Source of the DNA: Bacillus sp. ISL-55
GTDB lineage: Bacteria > Bacillota > Bacilli > Bacillales > Cytobacillaceae
Direction: 5' to 3'
NCBI RefSeq assembly: GCF_018613155.1
Contig: NZ_JAGGQU010000021.1
Span: forward strand, 144,346-208,345
DNA: 64,000 bases
In this document: positions 14,515-23,310 of the stretch, one piece after another
Layout of the letters: every line of letters starts with the position of its first letter
How positions within the stretch are numbered: the stretch's first letter is position 1
Made by a program: the position numbers and the translations under genes
The notes under the pieces: generated by a model
What the model was told of the DNA's origin: nothing
The model's input: the letters and a program-made list of their open reading frames with translations, nothing else
Database searches by the model: none

Positions 14515-15992
14515 ACATCAATCAGCCCTTTCTTGACCCCTTCTTTGTTCATCATCATAATTTGACCGCGGGCACTGAGCATTGCTTCTGTTTTACCATA
14601 ATGAAAGAATGTAACATTCCCCGTTGGATACACAGCACTTCTCCCTGCCCGGCCCGCAATCTGGACAAGAGCGCTCTCGGTAAAAATCCGGTCCTCTGAG
14701 CCGATGACAGCTACATCAATATTAGGGATGGTAACACCGCGTTCAAGAATTGTTGTTGTAAGCAAGATGGGGATATCTTTGTTTCGGAACTTCATAACCT
14801 TTTCTTTCCTGTCAGGATCCTTAGCATGAACTGATTCAATGAGAGGATTCAACTGACGAAAGATAGGAAGGATTTTCTCCATGACGGTGATCTTCGGGGC
14901 AAAAATAAGGAGCTGTTTCCTGCTGGCTAATCTAGCTTCTACCCATTTCATAATATTAGGAGGAAGTTTCCCCTTAGAAAGCTTCTTCTCCCAGTTCCCT
15001 GACCATTCAAATCTAGGCACAGGCAATGGGTGTCGATGGTATCGGGCAGGAATCGTGACGAAATCCCTTTTTCCTAACCGGCATTCTTTTTGCCATTGTT
15101 TGTTTGGGGTGGCAGTTACGTAAATCAAAGAGGAAGTGGGCTTTCTGGATTGCTGCACAGCATATTGAAGAGTTTCATCAATGGAATAAGGAAAGGCATC
15201 AACTTCATCGACGATCATAACATCAAACGCCCTGTAAAAGCGGAGCAGCTGGTGCGTGGTAGCGATGGTAAGCTGGGCAAATTCGAGGCGGTCTTCGCTG
15301 CCACCATACAGAGCGGCAATTTTAATACCCGGAAACACTTTTTCAAAACGAGGAGCCAGCTCAAGAACCACATCCGTCCTTGGCGTAGCCACGCAAACCC
15401 GCTTGCCTGTGGATAGAGCCTGTGCGATCCCTGCAAATAATACTTCCGTCTTACCAGCGCCGGCAACCGCCCAGACAAGGAGCTCCGATGAGTTTTCCAC
15501 AGCTTCGGCAACTCGACTGGAAGCAATCTTCTGTCCTGCTGATAAATTCCCTTCCCATTGAAGAGGTTCCACAATTCTATTGATCTCCGGCTCCGGTCCC
15601 GCCCAGCTGAAAAGCAGCGTGCACTCACTCACTCTTCCCATCATTAAACACTTACGGCAATACATCTCAACTTTTTCACAACGCGAACAGGGAAACTCCG
15701 CAAACCACGAAGGATCAGTCACGCCGCATCTTGTGCATGACACTTGATCATGATTGATACCCTTCCGATAAAGTACATAACCCTCTTCATGGTGTCTACG
15801 TACTTCCTCCATCGAAAATGACAATTCCTCCAGCAACAGCTGTTTCCCAGTTAAGATTTTTTGCAGTTCAGGATTGTATTGGAAAGAACGATTTGTGGAT
15901 AACGAGTAAAACTGAGGAGCATCCATGTTGGTGAATATCCGTTCATCAACAGGATTTTTTGAATTGGGGACTAAATTTTCTTCTTTTAACAA
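14511..15992 (-). CDS. comFA: Competence DNA-translocation ATPase ComFA
   Basis: A 493-residue superfamily 2 helicase-like ATPase that helps pull transforming DNA into the cell. A zinc-finger region with four CxxC pairs (CTRCGVTDP, CSRCEKVEMYCRKC) precedes Walker A AVAGAGKTEV. Walker B is IVDEVDAFP, motif III is YVTATP, and motif VI is QIAGRAGRS. comFB, which lies between comFA and comFC in B. subtilis, is absent and the two genes overlap. A perfect DnaA box occurs inside the 5' end of this gene (15894-15902). Confidence 0.95.
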   Translation of the reverse strand: MLKEENLVPNSKNPVDERIFTNMDAPQFYSLSTNRSFQYNPELQKILTGKQLLLEELSFSMEEVRRHHEEGYVLYRKGINHDQVSCTRCGVTDPSWFAEFPCSRCEKVEMYCRKCLMMGRVSECTLLFSWAGPEPEINRIVEPLQWEGNLSAGQKIASSRVAEAVENSSELLVWAVAGAGKTEVLFAGIAQALSTGKRVCVATPRTDVVLELAPRFEKVFPGIKIAALYGGSEDRLEFAQLTIATTHQLLRFYRAFDVMIVDEVDAFPYSIDETLQYAVQQSRKPTSSLIYVTATPNKQWQKECRLGKRDFVTIPARYHRHPLPVPRFEWSGNWEKKLSKGKLPPNIMKWVEARLASRKQLLIFAPKITVMEKILPIFRQLNPLIESVHAKDPDRKEKVMKFRNKDIPILLTTTILERGVTIPNIDVAVIGSEDRIFTESALVQIAGRAGRSAVYPTGNVTFFHYGKTEAMLSARGQIMMMNKEGVKKGLIDV

Positions 15993-16185
15993 AGTTAATC
16001 ACAACCTTTGTGGATTTTTATGTGGATAACATAATTTTAATGTGGATAATGTGGGTTAATTTGTTGGTAAGTGTTTGTTCAAGTTGATGTAAGCGGTTAT
16101 TACTGTGGATAAATAGGAGTGGGGTGTTAAATACCTGTTAATAAGTGGATCGTTTTGTTGGTAACCACTGTTTTTATGTGGATAA
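15894..16185 (+). promoter_or_regulatory. Cluster of perfect DnaA boxes between comFA and degV
   Basis: The exact 9-mer TGTGGATAA (reverse of TTATCCACA) occurs at 15894-15902, 16021-16029, 16041-16049, 16104-16112 and 16177-16185, all in the same orientation. TGTGGATTT at 16009 is a near match. Four of five are in the 261-base gene-free spacer. There is no dnaA, dnaN or AT-rich unwinding element, so this is not an origin. It looks like one of the DnaA-box clusters that titrate DnaA in Bacillus, or a DnaA-controlled promoter region for comFA. Confidence 0.8.
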
Positions 16186-16228
16186 AGAAAAGAAACGCCA
16201 ACTCCCCCTACGGATCTGGCGCTTCATC
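16186..16228 (-). terminator. Terminator of degV
   Basis: Minus strand AGCGCCA pairs with TGGCGTT around a long loop with further short pairs, followed by TTCTTTTCTTT. It is 25 bases after the degV stop codon. Confidence 0.6.
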
Positions 16229-16253
16229 ATTGTTGTAAGAACTTTTCCGTAAA

Positions 16254-17093
16254 TTACTTTTTGTACCAGCCCATCCCCATCGAACCCTCTCCAAGATGGG
16301 TTCCGATGACCGGACCGAAATAGCTGAGCATGAATTCAACATTCGGGAACTGAGCTTCTAGCTCACTTTTCCATTCAAGTGCTTCTGCTTCACGATTAGC
16401 ATGGATGACGACCGCCCTGTATTTACCGCCGCTGTTCGCATCTTCCGCTAGCAATTCGACAACACGGTTCATTGCTTTTTTACGCGTACGGACCTTCTCA
16501 TACGGAACAATTTTCTTGTCCTCAAAGTGAAGCAAAGGCTTCACCTGCAACAGGCTCCCAATCAACGCCTGGGCACTGGACAATCTTCCACCACGTTGTA
16601 AATGGCTTAAATCATCCACCATGAAGTAAGCACGGATGGATTTTTTCACTTCATTCAAGCGCTCGATGATTTTCTCAGGTTCAACACCCTGCTCTGCCAA
16701 CTCTGCTGCTTCAAGAGCATAGAACCCCTGGACCATTGCGCTGATTTCAGAATCAAATGGATATACTTTTATACCCTCTACCATTTCACCAGCGCTCACC
16801 GCACCCTGGTACGTGCCGCTAATACCACTGGACAAATGGATACTGATGACTGAATCGTAATCCTTGGCCAATTTCTCAAAAAGCTCAACGAACTCGCCAA
16901 TTGGAGGCATCGACGTTGTCGGAAGCTCCCTATGCTTCACTTCTTCATAAAACTCTTCAGCGCTGATGTCTATTTCTTCTCTATATGTCTCATGATCAAA
17001 AATCACGCTTAACGGAATCATGTGGATATTCCATTTCTCCCGCAATTCCTTCGGGATGTACGCAGTGCTATCCGTGATAACTGCCGTTTTCAT
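16254..17093 (-). CDS. degV: DegV family fatty-acid-binding protein
   Basis: A 279-residue cytoplasmic protein, MKTAVITDSTAYIPKELREK. The two-domain EDD fold is recognised from TDSTAYIP, SIHLSSGISGTYQGAV (the lipid carboxylate-binding SSGxSGT loop), and DLSHLQRGGRLSSAQA. These proteins bind fatty acids and can serve as FakB-type carriers for the fatty-acid kinase FakA. It sits next to degU as in B. subtilis. Start supported by a GGTAA/AAGGATGG region upstream. Single-gene unit with its own terminator. Confidence 0.93.
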   Translation of the reverse strand: MKTAVITDSTAYIPKELREKWNIHMIPLSVIFDHETYREEIDISAEEFYEEVKHRELPTTSMPPIGEFVELFEKLAKDYDSVISIHLSSGISGTYQGAVSAGEMVEGIKVYPFDSEISAMVQGFYALEAAELAEQGVEPEKIIERLNEVKKSIRAYFMVDDLSHLQRGGRLSSAQALIGSLLQVKPLLHFEDKKIVPYEKVRTRKKAMNRVVELLAEDANSGGKYRAVVIHANREAEALEWKSELEAQFPNVEFMLSYFGPVIGTHLGEGSMGMGWYKK

Positions 17094-17320
17094 TATTATA
17101 TTACCATCCTTATGTTTTTCTCTACAGTTTGTACAATCCCATTTTATATGAACTTAATACAAATTGCATGTTTTCTTAAAAAGTATTTTGTAAAGGGTGT
17201 TCACATTCTAGTTGAGGCAAGAAATGGACGGCTTGATTTTAAGGAGTCGTAACGAAATTTACTGTTATTTATTTTTGTACTATGTTTTTTCAATTTTCAA
17301 TAAAGCGACAACTGGTAGTC

Positions 17321-17413
17321 CTACGCAGAGTAAAAACTAACTAAACCAATCAGCACAAAAAGTAGCATGAAAGAGATTATTGTAATAAGAGTGAGTTTCA
17401 TCCACATCGTCAA
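17321..17413 (-). CDS. Possible 30-residue single-span membrane peptide
   Basis: TTG start with GGGGTG 7 bases before it, product (M)TMWMKLTLITIISFMLLFVLIGLVSFYSA split here as one hydrophobic span with a short N-terminus. A longer open frame to 17503 lacks a ribosome site. Nothing but the ribosome site and the hydrophobic helix supports it. The remainder of the 17094-17642 gap shows only the sda terminator. Confidence 0.3.
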   Translation of the reverse strand: MTMWMKLTLITIISFMLLFVLIGLVSFYSA

Positions 17414-17602
17414 AATTTCACACCCCGATTCAAATTTTTTTAATTCAAGCAATGTTATTACAATAGAAGAAAAACAATCAAAATTCCCATAACTCGCCGA
17501 CAAGAATTTGAATTGTTTTTCTTAGAATTTACACTTCAGTTCGGGTTAAAGACTCCTCCTAATAAGAAAATTATAGTAAAAGCAGTCCTTACACTGGCTA
17601 TA

Positions 17603-17635
17603 AAAGAAAAACGCTGGCAATCGATTGCGCAGCGT
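17603..17635 (-). terminator. Terminator of the sda-like gene
   Basis: Minus strand ACGCTG pairs with CAGCGT with a further inner CAATC/GATTG stem, followed by TTTTCTTTT. It lies 8 bases past the stop codon. Confidence 0.75.
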
Positions 17636-17642
17636 CACAAAT

Positions 17643-17804
17643 TTAAGAAACATATGAATTGATTCTAATCTCAAGCCCTCTGGTATCTATTTCTTCTATT
17701 AGCATTTCAATAAAGTTTTCATCTAGATTCAACAGAGTAGCCTGTTGGTATGCTTCGATTAATTTTTCATCTGAGAGTTCCCAAAGTAAAGAAATTGTGA
17801 CCAC
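17643..17804 (-). CDS. sda: Sda-type inhibitor of sporulation histidine kinase
   Basis: About 50-53 residues. The core LSDEKLIEAYQQATLLNLDE then NFIEMLIEEIDTRGLEI matches Sda (LSDELLIESYFKA.E..L...FI..I..EI), the helical hairpin that blocks KinA autophosphorylation and delays sporulation when replication is disturbed. The start is unusual: GTG at 17804 overlaps the AAGGGG ribosome site, while ATT at 17795 has ideal spacing; no ATG fits. A TATAAT box (17834-17839), also readable as a sigma-D-like CCGATAT, is about 30 bases upstream, and a good terminator follows. In B. subtilis sda lies elsewhere (near yqeF), so this may be an additional copy. Confidence 0.8.
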   Translation of the reverse strand: MVTISLLWELSDEKLIEAYQQATLLNLDENFIEMLIEEIDTRGLEIRINSYVS

Positions 17805-17833
17805 CCCTTCTGCATTTACTTTTCGTTTTCCTA

Positions 17834-17864
17834 ATTATATCGGATATTATTAAGTTTTTGTAAA
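17834..17864 (-). promoter_or_regulatory. Promoter of the sda-like gene
   Basis: Minus strand TATAAT preceded by CCGA, with TTTACA/TACA 15-18 bases upstream. It could be read by sigma-A, or by sigma-D with one mismatch in the -35 TAAA box. No DnaA box overlaps it. Confidence 0.5.
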
Positions 17865-17916
17865 TGAATAGGAGATTTTCTGTCGTATTTTTCCAACATA
17901 TTCATACAGAAATCGA

Positions 17917-17953
17917 CAAAAAACCACATCTGTCGATTCGACAAATGTGGTTT
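17917..17953 (-). terminator. Terminator of degSU
   Basis: A long stem: minus-strand AAACCACAT pairs with ATGTGGTTT, with inner TGTCGA/TCGACA, followed by TTTTG. It lies 7 bases after the degU stop. Confidence 0.88.
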
Positions 17954-17960
17954 CTTAAGA

Positions 17961-18644
17961 TTATCTTACCTCTACCCAGCCGTTCTTGATCGCTACGACC
18001 ACTGCCTGGGTACGGTCATTTACATTCATTTTTTGCAGGATGTTACTTACGTGGTTTTTAACTGTCTTTTCACTGATGAACAGTGCTTCGCCAATCCCTC
18101 TGTTGCTCTTGCCATCTGCAAGTAGCTGGAGGACTTCGCATTCGCGGCGTGTCAGCAGGTGAAGCGGCCGGCGAATTTCGACCGGTGATATGTACTTATC
18201 TGGGCCGCCTTCATCAGCAGATAATCGACGGTATTCTTTAACCAGATTGTGCGTAACTCGCGGATGCAGGTAAGACCCGCCATCTGCCACGACTTTAACT
18301 GCTTCAACCAGTGCATCGGCATCCATTTCTTTCAATAGGTAGCCTGTAGCTCCAGTTTTTAGTGCGTGAGTGACATAGTTTTCATCATCGTGGATGGATA
18401 GGATAATGACTTTTGATTCAGGATACTGTTCAATTAATCCAGATGTTGCTTCCACACCATTCGTGTTAGGCATATTGATATCCATAATGACTACGTCAGG
18501 CTGGTGCTGTTCAACGAGCGAAATAGCTTCACTGCCGTCGTCTCCTTCTGCAACCACTTCGAATGATGGTTCAAAATCCAGGATCCGTTTTACCCCTTCT
18601 CTGAATAGTTGATGGTCGTCAATAATGACAATCTTTGTTGTCAT
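17961..18644 (-). CDS. degU: Response regulator DegU
   Basis: A 227-residue two-domain regulator: receiver (residues 1-125) with phosphoacceptor Asp55 in VVIMDINMP and acidic pocket DD at 9-10, then a LuxR-type helix-turn-helix ([20 protein letters not shown], then [13 protein letters not shown]). In Bacillus it controls degradative exoenzymes, competence, motility and biofilm. The secreted proteases in this window are natural candidate targets. It is 56 bases after degS in the same transcript. Confidence 0.97.
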   Translation of the reverse strand: MTTKIVIIDDHQLFREGVKRILDFEPSFEVVAEGDDGSEAISLVEQHQPDVVIMDINMPNTNGVEATSGLIEQYPESKVIILSIHDDENYVTHALKTGATGYLLKEMDADALVEAVKVVADGGSYLHPRVTHNLVKEYRRLSADEGGPDKYISPVEIRRPLHLLTRRECEVLQLLADGKSNRGIGEALFISEKTVKNHVSNILQKMNVNDRTQAVVVAIKNGWVEVR

Positions 18645-18700
18645 AACATTCGCCTCCCTTACGGCTTCTATCTCTATTTTTCTCTATATTTTATTATTGT

Positions 18701-19843
18701 TTATAAATTCATCGGAATTTGGATGATGACCAGCGTTCCAGTGCCAATTTTTGAATGAATCGTCAGCTCACCTTCCAGTAGTTCAACTCTTTCCCTGATT
18801 CCAAGCAGTCCAAATGATTCTGGTTTGCTTTCATTAATATCAAAACCTTTGCCATCATCTTTTATGACAGCCATGAGGTGGTCTCTCTTGATTTCCAGTT
18901 TCACTTGAACCGATAACGCTTCCGCATGTTTTAGTGCATTCTGTACCGATTCCTGGATGATCCGGAACAAGGCAACTTCATAGTTGGATGGCAGTCTTCT
19001 GTCTTCACCGATATTAGTGAATTGAATTCTGGTTGTCTTATGATACTCTTCGATTGTCTGCAAGTACTTTTTGAGGGTAGGGACCAGGCCGAGATCGTCA
19101 AGTGCCATTGGCCTTAAATCATAAATGATTCTTCTGACTTCATACAAGGCAGAACGGACCATCTTTTTCATGCTCCTGATTTCCTGGATTGCCTCCTCTG
19201 CTCCTCGTTCCTTATAAACCCTTTCAATCAAATCGGAGCGCATCATGACGTTAGCCATCATCTGAGCCGGGCCATCATGAATTTCACGGGAAAGTCTTTT
19301 CCGCTCATCTTCCTGGGCTTCGATGATCTTCAGCCCGAAGTCCTGCTTTTGCTTCGCTGTTTCAAGCGCTTCACCCATTTGGCGGATATCGCTCATCATA
19401 TAGTTCATAACGACTGAAATTTGCGAAACAAGATGTTCAGCGCGTTCGATCGTTTCATTTAAACCTACGAGCCTTCGCTCAAGGTCATCGCGTTTTTCCC
19501 GCAACTGCTTTTCCGATTGTCTATTCATAGTCAGGTCCATCTGAAGCTTATGAGCCACTTCATATGCCTCACGAACCTGCGCTTCGGAATAGTCTTTAAA
19601 ATGCTTACTTACTTCCGATAGCCGCAGCCTCGCCCTCCTAACCTGGGCATCCAGCTTGTCGCCATCATTGATGATTTGGGCGACCTTCCTCTTAATCTCT
19701 TTTAATTCGTCGGTGATAGACTCATAATCCGTCCGGCACTGTTCGCCTATTCGGAAGATTTCGTCTTTGCTGTCTCCAACGGTTTCGATCATTTTTTCTA
19801 AAATCAGATCGAGGGCTTTCGTGTCGAATTTTTTAATCGCCAT
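18701..19843 (-). CDS. degS: Sensor histidine kinase DegS
   Basis: A 380-residue soluble kinase without membrane segments. Residues 30-175 are coiled-coil sensor region; the HisKA_3 motif RLSREIHDGPAQMMANV puts the phosphorylated His at position 189, the same as in B. subtilis DegS. The ATPase domain follows with the N box (FRIIQESVQNALKHA) and G boxes (DDGKGFD, GLLGIRERV). The frame continues upstream to 19867, but GGGGGAG before MAIKKF selects 19843. Confidence 0.96.
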   Translation of the reverse strand: MAIKKFDTKALDLILEKMIETVGDSKDEIFRIGEQCRTDYESITDELKEIKRKVAQIINDGDKLDAQVRRARLRLSEVSKHFKDYSEAQVREAYEVAHKLQMDLTMNRQSEKQLREKRDDLERRLVGLNETIERAEHLVSQISVVMNYMMSDIRQMGEALETAKQKQDFGLKIIEAQEDERKRLSREIHDGPAQMMANVMMRSDLIERVYKERGAEEAIQEIRSMKKMVRSALYEVRRIIYDLRPMALDDLGLVPTLKKYLQTIEEYHKTTRIQFTNIGEDRRLPSNYEVALFRIIQESVQNALKHAEALSVQVKLEIKRDHLMAVIKDDGKGFDINESKPESFGLLGIRERVELLEGELTIHSKIGTGTLVIIQIPMNL

Positions 19844-20251
19844 GTAAAACTCCCCCAAGGGCGGCACTAAAGTTATTTTAACTTGAAAACTAATTTGTTA
19901 CTAATTTTCAACAAGAAAATCATGCCATTTTTGCCGAAAATCGATACAAAGACACAGAATTGATTTTCGATTCTAAGTCTTATATCCTATTATTTTAGGA
20001 GTTAAACTCCAATTTTAAAATAAAAACATTTTTCCAAAAGTAATTCAGGCCTTGTCAGACCACTAACTATTATAACATTCAAACCCATTTTCAGTATTAA
20101 AGTTATATTACAATCATAAGACACCATTGTCCCCCGATTGCCGTCAACTTATAATGAATTGTAGCACTAAGTACCATTGTCGAACATAAAAACGATGTCG
20201 AAGATTTAATAGATGAAGTTGGGAAATTTTTCGATAGAGGGGGAGAAAGAA
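19844..20251. other. Gene-free divergent promoter region between degS and yvyE
   Basis: About 400 AT-rich bases separate the divergent degS and yvyE genes. I see an imperfect palindrome around 19957-19976 (AGAATTGA...TCGATTCT) and GGGGGAG at about 20239-20245 serving yvyE. No further gene, RNA or convincing promoter can be supported. Confidence 0.5.
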
Positions 20252-20887
20252 TTGCTGCCAAGTTACCATACAGTAAAAGGATATGGAGAACATGAAATCG
20301 AGATCCAGAAATCCCGATTCATAGCATATATTGCACGAGCAGAAACTGAGGAAGAAGCACAGGAATTCATTCAGAAAATTAAAAAGCAGAACTGGAATGC
20401 GACTCACAATTGCTCGGCTTATATGATTGGTGAGAACGACCAGATCCAAAAAGCAAATGACGATGGAGAACCAAGCGGGACTGCTGGTGTACCAATTCTT
20501 GAAGTCCTCAAGAAGAGGCAACTAAAAGATACCGTCGTTGTCATTACCCGCTACTTTGGAGGCATTAAACTTGGAGCCGGCGGATTAATTCGGGCATACG
20601 GAAAAGCTACATCTGAAGGTCTGAGCTCAACAGGTATAGTAGAACGCAAGCTTATGAAGGTTATGCATACGACAATTGACTATACCATGCTTGGTAAAGT
20701 GGAAAATGAGCTTAGGTCTTCTTTATTTAAATTGAAGGAAATTCACTATCTGGACAAAGTGAAAATTGAGACATATGTTGAAGAGGCTCAAACAGCTACC
20801 TTCCAAGAATGGATGACAGACCTGACGAGCGGACAGTCTCATATACAAGAAGGACAAACAGTTTACCTGGAAGAATCAATAAACTAA
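20252..20887 (+). CDS. yvyE: YigZ/IMPACT family protein YvyE
   Basis: A 211-residue protein, (M)LPSYHTVKGYGEHEIEIQKS. The N-terminal IMPACT domain has the signature ATHNCSAYMIG, DDGEPSGTAGVPILEVL and TRYFGGIKLGAGGLIRAYGKA; a small ferredoxin-like DUF1949 domain follows. Related proteins modulate translation or bind nucleic acid; the exact role is unknown. TTG at 20252 follows GGGGGAG. The frame is open to ATG at 20213, but that has no ribosome site. Position next to degS matches B. subtilis. Confidence 0.93.
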   Translation: MLPSYHTVKGYGEHEIEIQKSRFIAYIARAETEEEAQEFIQKIKKQNWNATHNCSAYMIGENDQIQKANDDGEPSGTAGVPILEVLKKRQLKDTVVVITRYFGGIKLGAGGLIRAYGKATSEGLSSTGIVERKLMKVMHTTIDYTMLGKVENELRSSLFKLKEIHYLDKVKIETYVEEAQTATFQEWMTDLTSGQSHIQEGQTVYLEESIN

Positions 20888-20922
20888 CACACTCTCATAG
20901 TTCAATAGCACTAAAAAATTCC

Positions 20923-20952
20923 AAAGGGATTCCAATCAGGAATCCTTTTTTA
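20923..20952 (+). terminator. Terminator of yvyE
   Basis: AAAGGGATTCC pairs with GGAATCCTTTT across a 5-base loop, followed by TTT. Confidence 0.88.
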
Positions 20953-20995
20953 CATCTCATTTCCAAATAACTATACATTTATATCTAAAATCCAT

Positions 20996-21022
20996 TAAAT
21001 CCCTTGTAAACGTTGCCGATAA
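20996..21022 (+). promoter_or_regulatory. Sigma-D promoter of the CWB2-NodB gene
   Basis: TAAA (20996-20999), exactly 15 bases, GCCGATAA (21015-21022). This is identical in form to the flgM promoter and places a wall-modifying enzyme in the motility regulon. Confidence 0.88.
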
Positions 21023-21076
21023 TAAGCAGGTCAAACGACTTGCTAAAAGGTAATTACTTCAAGGAGGTTTACACCA

Positions 21077-23134
21077 GTGCAAAAAAAAATTGCTTCAATT
21101 TTATTTCTTATGGTTTTATGGATTCTGTTAGCTACTAATGTCACTGCCCAGGAAAACAATGTTTTGAGAATTCAAGGTAAAAATCGGTACGACACAGCTA
21201 TAGAAATCTCAAAATCTACTTTTCCGGAGGGAACGGATACTGTTGTACTTGTGACAGGAACTGATTTTCCTGACGCATTATCTGGGGCACCATTAGCATT
21301 TATGTATAATGCCCCCATATTAACGACCACACAAGGAAAGTTAATAGATCAGACAGCAAATGAAATAAAGAGATTAGGTGCTGAAAAAGCGATTATACTC
21401 GGTGGTACTTCAGCCATATCAACAGAAGTTGTCAATGGACTAAAAGCATTGGGCTTGCAGGTTGAGAGAATTGCAGGAAAAAACAGATATGAGACTTCAG
21501 CTCTGATTGCTGATAGAATCCCTTCTGACACTGCTATTTTAGCCAATGGCCAGAACTTTCCCGACGCACTGGCAACTGCACCTTATGCAGCAAAGAACAG
21601 TTATCCAATTCTTCTTACAAGGTCTGATAAGCTCCCATTAGAGATACACAGACAAATGCGAGCAATGACGATAATTGCTGGCGGCCAGCAGGCAGTAAAT
21701 GACTCTATATTGAAGCCTTTCCCAGAAACGATTCGTATCAGTGGCAAGAATCGATACGAAACGAATCTCCGAATTGTACATTACTTTGATAAAGATATTC
21801 AAACTGCCTATATTGCGACCGGTAATCATTTTGCTGACGCTTTAACTGGTTCAATATTGGCTTCAGTCCATGGCGAACCAATTGTATTAGTGAATACAGA
21901 TATCCCCTTAAGCGCACAGTTATTTTTCAAAAAACTTAACACTCAGTATTTCAATATTCTAGGAGGACAGAACGCAATTGGCCCTATGGCTGAAAAGGCA
22001 CTCTTGGAATTGCAGTCCAAAACATTTTTTTCACTAGAGAATCCATTAAATTTTTCTGATTTGAATTCAGAGATAAATGATGCTGGCATTTTGTATCCGG
22101 ATGTTATCTTCTCTGGTGAAGATTCAGAAGAAGATATTGTTGTTCCCTATGGAAATTCAAAGATAAAAATAGATAATAGTATGGCAATATCGAATATGGA
22201 TTTTGAGCAAATCTTTATGGTGAAAAATCTAGAGAACAATCCGGGGAATACAGACATAACCATCCTTTTAGACAAAGAGGACGTCAATATCTTTGACAGA
22301 AGTCTTAACACACCACTTGTTACATTAAAAAAAGGACAACGCTTACCGATCTCTGCTGAGACCAACGACAGTTTTATAATCAATATCGGTGGCTTCAACG
22401 GATATATCAGAAAACAAGATGTTTCTTTGGATAATGGGATTCCAATACTTATGTACCATCACATCCTGAAAGATGAAGAAAATAAAATCTTTCGAAACGT
22501 GTCCACTACCATAACTGATTTAGAGTTTGAAAGCCAAATGAAGTATCTATTCGATAATGAATATATTCCAGTCACTCTAGGAACACTGGAAAGTTATTTA
22601 GATAAAAGAAGCAACCTTCCATCGAATGCTGTGGTTATTACTTTTGACGATGGTCTGAAGTCTGTTTATAAATATGCATTTCCAGTATTGAATCAATACG
22701 ATTTCCGGGCTTCGGAATTCATGATAACCAGTAAAATATATGATTCCCCACAAGAATTCCATCCAGATGGGCTACAATATATTTCACTTCCAGAAATGAA
22801 TGAAATGAAGGAAGTATTCGAATTCCATAGTCATACGGATGACCTTCATCAATATAATACAGAAAAGAAGAGTTATTTAGTCATTCAGCCTGAAAGCTTT
22901 GTCGAAGCAGATCTTCTGCTCAGCAAATCAAAGTTGGATTCTTCTTACTTTGCATACCCATTTGGGCAGTACAATGAAAATACGATTAGCCTACTGAGAA
23001 AACTTGAGTATAGAATGGCATTCACAACGAAACTAGGCAAGGTAAAAATTGGTGATGATAAGTTCCAGCTCAATAGGATAGCTATATTACCCGGAATGAC
23101 ACTTTCAACCTTTGCGTCAAAAATAAAGAACTAA
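21077..23134 (+). CDS. Wall-anchored polysaccharide deacetylase with three CWB2 repeats
   Basis: A 685-residue secreted protein. A signal peptide (about 1-25) is followed by three CWB2 repeats (about 29-316), each opening with RI.GKNRY.T and containing an ILGG or IIAGG turn. A linker leads to a NodB-type deacetylase domain (about 455-680) with motif 1 TFDDG (about 521), metal motif HSHTDD (about 584) and motif 3 YPFGQYN (about 627). It would remove acetyl groups from peptidoglycan or a wall polysaccharide at the surface while bound to an anionic wall polymer. Start GTG with AAGGAGG. The perfect sigma-D promoter suggests co-expression with flagella. Confidence 0.9.
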   Translation: MQKKIASILFLMVLWILLATNVTAQENNVLRIQGKNRYDTAIEISKSTFPEGTDTVVLVTGTDFPDALSGAPLAFMYNAPILTTTQGKLIDQTANEIKRLGAEKAIILGGTSAISTEVVNGLKALGLQVERIAGKNRYETSALIADRIPSDTAILANGQNFPDALATAPYAAKNSYPILLTRSDKLPLEIHRQMRAMTIIAGGQQAVNDSILKPFPETIRISGKNRYETNLRIVHYFDKDIQTAYIATGNHFADALTGSILASVHGEPIVLVNTDIPLSAQLFFKKLNTQYFNILGGQNAIGPMAEKALLELQSKTFFSLENPLNFSDLNSEINDAGILYPDVIFSGEDSEEDIVVPYGNSKIKIDNSMAISNMDFEQIFMVKNLENNPGNTDITILLDKEDVNIFDRSLNTPLVTLKKGQRLPISAETNDSFIINIGGFNGYIRKQDVSLDNGIPILMYHHILKDEENKIFRNVSTTITDLEFESQMKYLFDNEYIPVTLGTLESYLDKRSNLPSNAVVITFDDGLKSVYKYAFPVLNQYDFRASEFMITSKIYDSPQEFHPDGLQYISLPEMNEMKEVFEFHSHTDDLHQYNTEKKSYLVIQPESFVEADLLLSKSKLDSSYFAYPFGQYNENTISLLRKLEYRMAFTTKLGKVKIGDDKFQLNRIAILPGMTLSTFASKIKN

Positions 23135-23310
23135 AAATCATGTAACTTTTCCCCCATCTTTTCGTCAATACAATTGGTGGCTCACAAGCGTAATATTTTC
23201 AAATGTTTCAATTTAAAAATTCAATTTACCTCTTTCTAAAATAGTAGTAAAATGGAATTTGGTGCTGAAGATTCGCACTAGGACATTTATAAATAAAAGG
23301 AGATTGTCAT

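Noticed and set aside
15894..16185. The DnaA-box cluster as a replication origin
   Set aside because: No dnaA, dnaN or AT-rich unwinding region is nearby, and all boxes point one way between comFA and degV.
19957..19976. A palindrome upstream of degS as an operator
   Set aside because: It is imperfect, AT-rich and isolated; nothing ties it to a known regulator.
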